Shown here: piece by piece, positions 1 through 4,668 of the stretch
Layout: each line of letters opens with the position of its first letter
Position numbering within the stretch: position 1 is the first letter of the stretch
Origin: DASSOY01 sp035776675
GTDB taxonomy: Bacteria; Bacillota; Bacilli; Bacillales; DASSOY01
DNA: 5,109 nt
Reading direction: 5' to 3'
Assembly: GCA_035776675.1 (NCBI GenBank)
Contig: DASTWO010000163.1
Location: 1-5,109 of the forward strand
Translations under genes and position numbers: made by a program
The notes under the pieces: generated by a model
The model's input: only the letters and a program-made list of their open reading frames with translations
Told to the model about the DNA's origin: nothing
The model's database searches: none

Positions 1-749
1 ACAACTTTTATAATCAAATGCTTGTGAAGCTTCCAATGAACCGGAAGATTCACCTCGAGAACGGCACTGAAATACACTTCAAGTCACTCGAAGCACGCCT
101 GAACATTAACAATCTGGCCTTTGTCGTTTCTTCACCGATCGATGTTTCAAATATCCATTTGGCAATGGAAGGCTTCGGTGAAACATCCGTCCCGATTCAC
201 GAACAAGGAACCCACACTGCCAGATTTATGCCTTTTACGGAGGAAATTCCAAGGAAAGTTCATATTCAACTGAAAGCTGTCGAATACAAAAGTAACGGAG
301 GGTTCATATTCCGAATACCCGGAAAGAAGTTGAAAGAAGCCCTTCATAACAAAATCATCATCAATAAGAGAATCGGAGAAGCTTTCGGGACAACATTTTA
401 CCTTAAGAGTCTCATCCCTTTGCCGGATAAACATGATCAAGTCGGGATTCAATTAAGTTGGCAAGCCTCCGGAAACAACACTGAAGGGCGTTCCACCAAC
501 CTGACAGCAAAGAATATCACGATCCCAAACCCGGTGAAAGGTAAACCGGCTGAACTGGCTATTCAAACAGACAAATCTCACCAGATGACGATTGGAATAA
601 AGAAGGCATTTATTAAGAACACCAAGCAAGTCACGGTTATTGCCCATAATCTGCTGTACACAATTCCTATTCACGATAAGGAAATCACGGTAGAAATCCC
701 TCATAATAAAGAAAATCACCCTGCCTCCGATTCTTCGGAAACAAGGTGA
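1..749 (+). CDS. C-terminal part of an unrecognised beta-rich protein (5' end outside window)
   Basis: The frame is open to the left edge: reading back from the first ATG (18) gives N-F-Y-N-Q with no stop, and there is no ribosome binding site before that ATG, so this is most likely the 3' end of a longer gene (about 248 residues visible, first whole codon at 3-5). The protein is hydrophilic, alternates short hydrophobic and polar stretches typical of beta strands, and has no membrane segment or cysteine in the visible part. Two blocks look loosely alike (an I-x-L/I...G-T...F-x-L/K-S-L pattern near residues 10-30 and 115-135 counted from the ATG), as in proteins with two tandem beta-sandwich domains. 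The style recalls the extracytoplasmic part of Firmicutes DUF4179/DUF5643-type membrane proteins, but this is only an impression from pattern and no function is claimed. The C-terminus is a polar tail rich in N, H, S and E. The stop is TGA at 747-749, and the gene converges on the antiporter gene with a 14-bp gap. Confidence 0.72.
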   Translation, partial: NFYNQMLVKLPMNRKIHLENGTEIHFKSLEARLNINNLAFVVSSPIDVSNIHLAMEGFGETSVPIHEQGTHTARFMPFTEEIPRKVHIQLKAVEYKSNGGFIFRIPGKKLKEALHNKIIINKRIGEAFGTTFYLKSLIPLPDKHDQVGIQLSWQASGNNTEGRSTNLTAKNITIPNPVKGKPAELAIQTDKSHQMTIGIKKAFIKNTKQVTVIAHNLLYTIPIHDKEITVEIPHNKENHPASDSSETR

Positions 750-763
750 TGAAAGGACTGGCA

Positions 764-2695
764 TTAGGCCATCAAGAAAGAGAAAACACCGAACAAAATA
801 ACGGTGATCCCGCCTGCAATACTCGCAGGAACGAGTTTCTGCCGTGAATACTTGACGACCTCCATATCCATGATTGTACTCAACGTTACAGTGTTATCAC
901 TGAGAGGGGACGCAAATGCACCGAACGTCCCGCTGGCAAAGACCGCCCCGATAACGAGAAGCAAGTTGGCCCCTGATTGGGTAGCTAATGTCACGCCAAG
1001 CGGCATAAGAAGTCCCCATGTTCCCCATGACGATCCGATAAAATAAGAGATCGCAGCACCTAACACAAACAGTACCGGTGCCACAAACATGGTCGGAATC
1101 CAACCTGACACGTGAGCCGTAATATACTTTGAAAATCCGAGATCCTCAGATACGGCTGTAACCCCCCAGATAAGCGCCAACATCACAATAACGGTCATCA
1201 ATTCGTTTCCACCTTTGATGAAATGCGTGGCCAATTTCGATACAGAGAAACGTTGAAACATGAAATACGCGATCGAAACAATAATCGCGATTAGCAAAGA
1301 TTCCAGCATGACCATCAGCATGTCGCTTTTGATGAAAGCCTGAAAGAAACCATTCGCTTTCGCATGTCCGTTCCACCAGCTTAGGAACAAAGTCAATAAA
1401 ATAAACAGGATAATCGGTATGATCAGATTCCACGGTCGAATCGGAGTTTCTTTCATGTATGCGCGATGGGATTCATTCAGATCTTCCTGCTGATCGGCAT
1501 GCGGGTTGTCACCCGCATCCTTCTTCGCCAGATCCCGGTCTTCCTGTTTTTGCGCATCCGTTTCATACATCCCGGTTGATTCCTCATGGAAATCCTTTTT
1601 CTTACCGCTATCCTCACTCATGGACCCACTGCTCTCGTCTCCCGGCTCCTGAGTACTCATCTGCTGCCCACTATTTCCGCCGCCCGCATCCACCGATCCG
1701 GTACCGGCAGCATTCGGATCGAGATTTTGCGCTTGCCGCAGATCCATTTCCGCCTGCTTTAAATCAATTTGCGCCTGCGTTAGATCCGTTTGCAGCCTGG
1801 TCAAATCGCCATCCACGCCGTCATTCATCTGTGCCTGCTCCAGATCTGTCTCCGCTTGCTTCAAGTCCATTTCTGCCTGTGCGGCATCGATATCCATATC
1901 GCTGCCCATTTCTGTGCTGAAACCGGGCCTCATGTTGGGCTTCATCTGGCTTCCGCCTGATTGTTGTTCATTTTCCGCGGACGAGCCGCCATCCTGTCCG
2001 CCGCTATTCGCGCCCTGCGCTTTAGCCACCCCTTCCTCTTCACTATCTTTCATTTTTTTGAAGAAACTATAGTAAATCCCGACCAAAATTAACACGAAAG
2101 AAAAGAAGTTGAAGGGAATGCTTTTTACATAAACAACATACGGTTCTCCGTTAACACCTGCCGCATCCAATGATTGGCCGATCACAGAAACCATGAACCC
2201 CACATATGCGGTTGCTACGGGAATAAGCGCTACGACGGGGTTAGCCGTGAAGGCGATTGCGAACGCGATCTGTTTCTTTGTCATATGAAGCCGTTTCCGT
2301 AAAGCTTTCATGACGGGAGCGACCGTAACAATACGAAAATCAGGGTCACTGAACGTACCAATTGTCGAAAACCAGGTCAGAAACATGGCGCTGCGTTTGG
2401 TTTTCACCTTTTGGCTGACAAGGTGAACGAATCCTTTCACGCCTCCGGTGTACTTGATCATGCCGATCAAACCTGCAAACGCATAAAGAAAGATCACAAT
2501 CTCGATGTTGCTCGTGACAACAATATTGTTCAGAAGATAAGTAAAGAACTTGTGAATTCCGCCCAACAGACTGGGTTCAATCAAATAACAACCAAGCAGA
2601 AGAGCCACAAATAACCCAGGCTGTACTTGTTTCGTCAACATGGAAATCGGAATCACGATGAGGAACGGGAGCAAACACACCCAAGTTCCTTCCAT
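764..2695 (-). CDS. NhaC-family Na+/H+ antiporter with a large repeat-containing hydrophilic insert
   Basis: A polytopic membrane protein of 643 residues, predicted to exchange cations (typically Na+) for protons. Hydrophobic helices fill residues 5-40, 57-80, 103-128, 143-173 and 195-212, and again 422-440, 458-480, 497-515, 533-555, 560-595 and 620-642. Family-like signatures are S-D-P-D-F-R-I-V-T-V-A-P-V-M (116-129), G-S-S-W-G-T-W (554-560) and the loop S-P-L-S-D-N-T (596-602), which resembles the conserved S-P-x-S-D-T region of NhaC/YuiF-like antiporters. Such proteins are usually about 450-550 residues; the excess here is the insert at about 214-420, rich in G, S, Q, D and E, with heptad repeats at 270-324. 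The K-K-M-K stretch right after the preceding helix suggests the insert is cytoplasmic. The ATG start has an AGGTG site 7 nt upstream and GGAGG 13 nt upstream, both in a hairpin. The transported ion is inferred from family only; related members exchange organic acids. Confidence 0.85.
   Translation of the reverse strand: MEGTWVCLLPFLIVIPISMLTKQVQPGLFVALLLGCYLIEPSLLGGIHKFFTYLLNNIVVTSNIEIVIFLYAFAGLIGMIKYTGGVKGFVHLVSQKVKTKRSAMFLTWFSTIGTFSDPDFRIVTVAPVMKALRKRLHMTKKQIAFAIAFTANPVVALIPVATAYVGFMVSVIGQSLDAAGVNGEPYVVYVKSIPFNFFSFVLILVGIYYSFFKKMKDSEEEGVAKAQGANSGGQDGGSSAENEQQSGGSQMKPNMRPGFSTEMGSDMDIDAAQAEMDLKQAETDLEQAQMNDGVDGDLTRLQTDLTQAQIDLKQAEMDLRQAQNLDPNAAGTGSVDAGGGNSGQQMSTQEPGDESSGSMSEDSGKKKDFHEESTGMYETDAQKQEDRDLAKKDAGDNPHADQQEDLNESHRAYMKETPIRPWNLIIPIILFILLTLFLSWWNGHAKANGFFQAFIKSDMLMVMLESLLIAIIVSIAYFMFQRFSVSKLATHFIKGGNELMTVIVMLALIWGVTAVSEDLGFSKYITAHVSGWIPTMFVAPVLFVLGAAISYFIGSSWGTWGLLMPLGVTLATQSGANLLLVIGAVFASGTFGAFASPLSDNTVTLSTIMDMEVVKYSRQKLVPASIAGGITVILFGVFSFLMA
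1720..1884 (-). repeat. Degenerate 21-bp tandem repeats coding for heptads in the antiporter insert
   Basis: On the plus strand, units of the type gatccatttccgcctgctt recur at a 21-bp period (1720, 1741, 1762, 1783, a diverged unit at 1804, an 18-bp unit at 1825, then 1843 and 1864). They stay in frame and encode heptads of the form D-L-K-Q-A-E-M. Leu and Ala alternate with 3/4 spacing (L278, A281, L285, A288; then L301, L305, A308, L312, A315, L319, A322), the pattern of an Ala/Leu coiled coil. A break N-D-G-V-D-G at residues 291-296 divides it into two arms. Confidence 0.8.
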
Positions 2696-2713
2696 AAAAA
2701 AACACCTGCCTCC
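2696..2713 (-). promoter_or_regulatory. Ribosome binding site of the NhaC-family gene, inside a hairpin
   Basis: Read on the minus strand, GGAGGCAGGTG is followed by seven T and then the ATG. AGGTG (2703-2707) has the standard 7-nt spacing; GGAGG (2709-2713) lies 13 nt from the ATG and is less well placed. GGAGG and the first two bases of AGGTG are in the 3' arm of the adjoining inverted repeat, so folding of the mRNA would compete with ribosome binding. Confidence 0.7.
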
Positions 2714-2749
2714 AAAGACCTTTTTACCCTTAGTATCTTTGGAAAGCAG
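2696..2749 (-). terminator. Terminator-like hairpin with T-tract between the membrane-protein gene and the antiporter gene (possible attenuator)
   Basis: On the minus strand the arms CTGCTTTCCAAAGA (2749-2736) and TCTTTGGAGGCAG (2718-2706) pair as 8 bp plus 4 bp, joined by a G-U wobble and one bulged U. The loop is 17 nt. The stem is followed by GTG and seven T (2702-2696), directly before the antiporter ATG. It begins 4 nt after the stop codon of the upstream gene, so it is placed as that gene's intrinsic terminator. The T-tract supports termination, while the large loop and the bulge weaken it. Because it holds the next gene's ribosome binding site, partial termination or translational control of the antiporter is possible. 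Confidence 0.6.
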
Positions 2750-2753
2750 GAAA

Positions 2754-3137
2754 TTATGTAGCGACTCCAGTTAAAGACGGCAACGATGATAATACGATTC
2801 CCCAGAATAAACACGCCGCCACAGCCGCGGCAACCCAGATCCATGCCCAAATCCGCTTAATCAAGCTTCCTCTGGAATTATAAAAGACAAAGAGCGCTGG
2901 AATCCCAAACCACAAAATCGCCAACAACAAACTCAATAATAAATACAAGAACGTCATTCCGGAAAACGACTGAATCCCTTCTTGAAACAGGTAAACCGGA
3001 ACCGCCGCGAAAAGCAATGAACAAAAACTGAATATCCAGCCCCGACGCCTGTAAAGGTGGAGAAACTCACGAGTTTCTTCCCAACGGGACCCTGGAAAAG
3101 AAACCTTTGGCAACCAATGCCATTTTTCCAATTCCAC
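2754..3137 (-). CDS. Small three-helix membrane protein, unrecognised
   Basis: A protein of 127 residues starting at GTG (3137), chosen because GGAGG (3145-3149) sits 7 nt upstream. I do not recognise a family. The first 33 residues are polar and rich in W, E and R, with a basic R-R-R-G just before the first helix. Three hydrophobic segments follow at about 34-52, 60-86 and 94-118; a basic stretch (K94, R95) precedes the third, and a short tail ends it. The protein is tryptophan-rich (nine W), and no catalytic motif is visible. The R-R-R and K-R clusters suggest a cytoplasmic N-terminus under the positive-inside rule. It lies upstream of the antiporter gene on the same strand, 58 bp from stop to start, with a terminator-like hairpin between, so the two may share transcripts in part. 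An accessory role to the antiporter is possible but unproven. The gene is diverged from ydjO. Confidence 0.72.
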   Translation of the reverse strand: MELEKWHWLPKVSFPGSRWEETREFLHLYRRRGWIFSFCSLLFAAVPVYLFQEGIQSFSGMTFLYLLLSLLLAILWFGIPALFVFYNSRGSLIKRIWAWIWVAAAVAACLFWGIVLSSLPSLTGVAT

Positions 3138-3149
3138 GTCTCCCCCTCC
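3138..3149 (-). promoter_or_regulatory. Strong ribosome binding site deciding a GTG start
   Basis: The minus strand reads GGAGGGGGAGAC and then GTG. GGAGG is fully complementary to the 16S rRNA tail at 7-nt spacing. No ATG lies at a suitable distance, so the GTG at 3137 is taken as the start of the 127-residue membrane protein. Confidence 0.75.
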
Positions 3150-3162
3150 TTTTCTCTTCCTA

Positions 3163-3171
3163 ATGATAACA
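3163..3171 (-). promoter_or_regulatory. Candidate extended -10 promoter for the membrane-protein gene
   Basis: On the minus strand TGT-TATCAT matches an extended -10 element (TGnTATAAT) with one mismatch in the hexamer. It would start transcription near 3156, leaving a leader of about 20 nt before the GTG start. No good -35 hexamer is seen, which is usual for extended -10 promoters. This is a reading of motifs only. Confidence 0.45.
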
Positions 3172-3176
3172 TGAAA

Positions 3177-3206
3177 TTCGAATCATTTGCTTAAATAGGG
3201 TATAAT
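3177..3206 (+). promoter_or_regulatory. Candidate sigma-A promoter of ydjO
   Basis: A perfect TATAAT lies at 3201-3206. The best upstream hexamer is TTCGAA (3177-3182), which matches TTGACA at only three positions, with 18-bp spacing. Transcription would start near 3213, giving a leader of about 90 nt before the ydjO ATG. The weak -35 leaves room for an activator or for another sigma factor. Confidence 0.5.
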
Positions 3207-3285
3207 AAAAGATATGGATAAATTTCACGCAAGTTAAATGAATATAGGAAATGATGTCCCGGGAATGTCTAACGAACTACAAACG

Positions 3286-3291
3286 AAGGAG
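3286..3291 (+). promoter_or_regulatory. Ribosome binding site of ydjO, decides the start
   Basis: AAGGAG lies 10 nt before the ATG at 3302. The in-frame ATG pair at 3251 and 3254 would add 16-17 residues but has only AGGAA touching it, too close for normal initiation. The protein from 3302 also matches the family's usual beginning, so 3302 is preferred. Confidence 0.7.
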
Positions 3292-3301
3292 AGAAAGCCT
3301 T

Positions 3302-3484
3302 ATGGCCTTCCACGGAAAGAACCGTGAACCCGTTCAAGAAGTAGATACGACAGTGTGGGCATGTACAAATGATGACTGCGCAGGCTGGATGCGCGACGAC
3401 TTTTCATTTGAAGAAGAACCAACTTGCCCCATGTGCCAATCCACGATGGAGAAAGAAACGAGAGTCTTGCCAGAGATTAAATAA
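3302..3484 (+). CDS. ydjO: YdjO-family cold-inducible small zinc-ribbon protein
   Basis: A 60-residue acidic protein. It contains two cysteine pairs, C21-x4-C26 within W-A-C-T-N-D-D-C and C42-x2-C45 within C-P-M-C, 15 residues apart, which is the layout of a zinc ribbon. The segments D-T-x-x-W-x-C, G-W-M-R-D and E-E-P-T-C-P-x-C-Q-S match my recollection of Bacillus YdjO, a protein reported as cold-induced and without known biochemical function. YdjO of B. subtilis is about 69 residues, so this one is slightly shorter. The gene is alone on the plus strand, with its own promoter, a leader of about 90 nt and a strong terminator whose stem overlaps the stop codon, and looks monocistronic. The protein is presumably cytoplasmic. 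A role in nucleic-acid or protein binding is only a guess from the zinc ribbon. The family call is firm; function is unknown. Confidence 0.9.
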   Translation: MAFHGKNREPVQEVDTTVWACTNDDCAGWMRDDFSFEEEPTCPMCQSTMEKETRVLPEIK

Positions 3485-3511
3485 AAGCGAACCCGGCCGG
3501 GTTCGCTTTTT
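3483..3511. terminator. Perfect palindromic bidirectional terminator between ydjO and the ehu operon
   Basis: The 28 bases at 3483-3510 form a perfect palindrome (AAAAGCGAACCCGG and its complement). A T-run follows on the plus strand and A-runs precede it, giving T-runs on the minus strand. It therefore works as an intrinsic terminator for ydjO and for the convergent ehuD-ehuA-thioesterase operon. It overlaps the last two bases of the ydjO stop codon, and the T-run touches the thioesterase stop. Confidence 0.92.
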
Positions 3512-3888
3512 CATTTTCTCTTTCGATAAACCATACCCTCGGCCAGAGCGATCAGATCCTCATGTTCATTCTTAACTTCAATCCGATATAATCCGAGCCG
3601 TGTGGGTTCCTTTTCTTCCATGGCGACCGCCGTTAAACGCTGCCCGCTTCGGCCAGCGGACAGATAATGCATGGTCATCGTAATGCCCATCGCGGGCTGG
3701 CCGTGCGAATTGCTTGCGACAGCGAACGCATAATCCGCTAACGAAAAGATTGCCCCGCCGTTCGCGGATCCATTGAAGTTAAGCATGTGTTCCTTTATTT
3801 TCATAGAAGCGCGGGCGTGGCCCGTTTCAACCTTCTCCAACTCTATGCCCAGAAACTCGGCGTATGGATCTTCATACATCTTTCTCAC
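3511..3888 (-). CDS. PaaI-like hotdog-fold acyl-CoA thioesterase
   Basis: A 125-residue protein of the PaaI-type 4HBT (hotdog) superfamily, which hydrolyses acyl-CoA thioesters, commonly as a cytoplasmic tetramer. The core segment N39-G-S-A-N43-G-G-A-I-F-S-L-A-D52-Y-A-F-A-V-A-S-N-S-H-G matches the usual H-G-G-x-x-F-x-L-A-D signature; D52 is the expected catalytic acid. The His that usually precedes G-G is Asn (N43). The following strands M-T-M-H-Y-L (71-76), G-Q-R-L-T-A-V-A (82-89) and A-E-G-M-V-Y-R (116-122) are typical. The start is GTG at 3888, 6 nt after the ehuA stop, with AAGG formed partly from the ehuA stop codon; an ATG three codons in (3879) is the alternative. It is the last gene of the ehu operon. 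The substrate cannot be told from sequence, and a phenylacetate role is unsupported as no paa gene is near. Confidence 0.87.
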   Translation of the reverse strand: MRKMYEDPYAEFLGIELEKVETGHARASMKIKEHMLNFNGSANGGAIFSLADYAFAVASNSHGQPAMGITMTMHYLSAGRSGQRLTAVAMEEKEPTRLGLYRIEVKNEHEDLIALAEGMVYRKRK

Positions 3889-3897
3889 CCCGCCTTA
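3889..3897 (-). promoter_or_regulatory. Ribosome binding site overlapping the ehuA stop codon
   Basis: On the minus strand TAAGGCGGG precedes GTG. The AAGG core uses the two A of the ehuA TAA stop and lies 4 nt from the GTG (13 nt from the alternative ATG at 3879). This arrangement points to translational coupling of the thioesterase to ehuA. Confidence 0.6.
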
Positions 3898-4668
3898 ACT
3901 GGAATGGAATCGTTTAAGGAACGATTGAAGCCGCTCTGATTCGGGATTCTCAAGCACTTCTTGAGGCGTTCCCTCTTGCGCAATGACTCCGTTATCCAGA
4001 AACAGCGTACGATGGGCAACATCACGGGCAAATTCCATTTCGTGAGTGATCAACATCATAGCCATATCACTTTCCTTGGCAATGTCCTTGATGACTTCCA
4101 ACACCTCTCCCACGGTTTCAGGGTCCAGTGCGGATGTAACTTCGTCAAACAACATGACCTTTGGTTGCATAACGACAGCGCGGGCAATTGCAACACGTTG
4201 CTGCTGTCCACCGGACAACTGGTTCGGGTACATGTGCAATTTATCCTTCAAGCCAACTTTCTCCAACATTTGAACTGCACGCTCTTCAGCTTCCTTCTTG
4301 GGCACTCCAAGAACATTTACAGGGGCTGAAATACAATTCTTTAAGATGGTCATGTGCGGGAACAGATTAAACTGTTGAAACACCATTCCAATGTTGCTTC
4401 GCACTTGTCGCAAATGTTTCTCACCTGCTCGAACGAGCTTCCCGTTCTTTTCTTCGTGCCAGAGAGGCTTTCCATCCACCTCAATCACTCCAGAGGTTGG
4501 CTCTTCCAGCGTCATTAGCATTCGGATGATCGTTGTCTTACCCGATCCAGATGGGCCAATCAACGAAACACGCTCTCCTTGTTGAATATCCAGGTTGATG
4601 CCTTTCAAAACTTCAGTATCACCAAACGATTTGTGAATATCTTTGTATCTGACAATCGGCTCCGTCAT
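3895..4668 (-). CDS. ehuA: Ectoine/hydroxyectoine ABC transporter ATP-binding protein EhuA
   Basis: A 257-residue ABC ATPase of the polar amino-acid/compatible-solute uptake type, which should drive ectoine and hydroxyectoine import at the inner face of the membrane. Complete motifs are visible: Walker A G-P-S-G-S-G-K-T (38-45), Q-loop Q98 in M-V-F-Q-Q-F-N-L-F-P-H, signature L-S-G-G-Q (151-155), Walker B V-M-L-F-D-E (171-176), D-loop S-A-L-D (179-182) and switch H209. Features that favour EhuA over general glutamine/arginine ATPases are I-I-R-M-L-M-T-L-E after Walker A, the extra stretch between L-W-H and the Q-loop (L-V-R-A-G-E-K-H-L-R) and L-F-D-E-V-T-S-A-L-D-P-E. Its ATG overlaps the ehuD TGA by four bases (ATGA), showing tight coupling; the AGGA site at 4681-4684 is 12 nt away, rather far. 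All key residues are intact. The ligand is assigned by family resemblance, and another osmolyte or amino acid cannot be excluded. Confidence 0.88.
   Translation of the reverse strand: MTEPIVRYKDIHKSFGDTEVLKGINLDIQQGERVSLIGPSGSGKTTIIRMLMTLEEPTSGVIEVDGKPLWHEEKNGKLVRAGEKHLRQVRSNIGMVFQQFNLFPHMTILKNCISAPVNVLGVPKKEAEERAVQMLEKVGLKDKLHMYPNQLSGGQQQRVAIARAVVMQPKVMLFDEVTSALDPETVGEVLEVIKDIAKESDMAMMLITHEMEFARDVAHRTLFLDNGVIAQEGTPQEVLENPESERLQSFLKRFHSS

Noticed and set aside
18..20. ATG at 18 as the true start of the left-hand gene
   Set aside because: No Shine-Dalgarno sequence precedes it and the frame is open to the edge, so a start further left is more likely.
725..739. TCCGA/TCGGA hairpin near the end of the left-hand gene as a terminator
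   Set aside because: The stem is 5 bp, inside the coding sequence, and no T-run follows.
787..806. CACCG/CGGTG inverted repeat near the 3' end of the antiporter gene as a terminator
   Set aside because: Only 5 bp with a 10-nt loop, no T-run on either strand, and it lies inside coding sequence.
1459..1920. A 153-residue open frame on the plus strand opposite the antiporter insert
   Set aside because: It is the antisense shadow of the repetitive insert. Its Pro/His/Ser-rich product is what the reverse of Gly/Gln/Glu-rich codons gives, and it has no ribosome binding site.
2715..2756. A sigma-A (GATACT) or sigma-B-like (GGGTAA) promoter in the gap before the antiporter gene
   Set aside because: Neither has a convincing -35 partner at correct spacing. 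The bases are better explained by the hairpin, though a weak promoter cannot be excluded.
3251..3301. Longer ydjO start at 3251 or 3254
   Set aside because: Spacing to AGGAA is too short, the extra residues do not look like the family, and AAGGAG fits the ATG at 3302.
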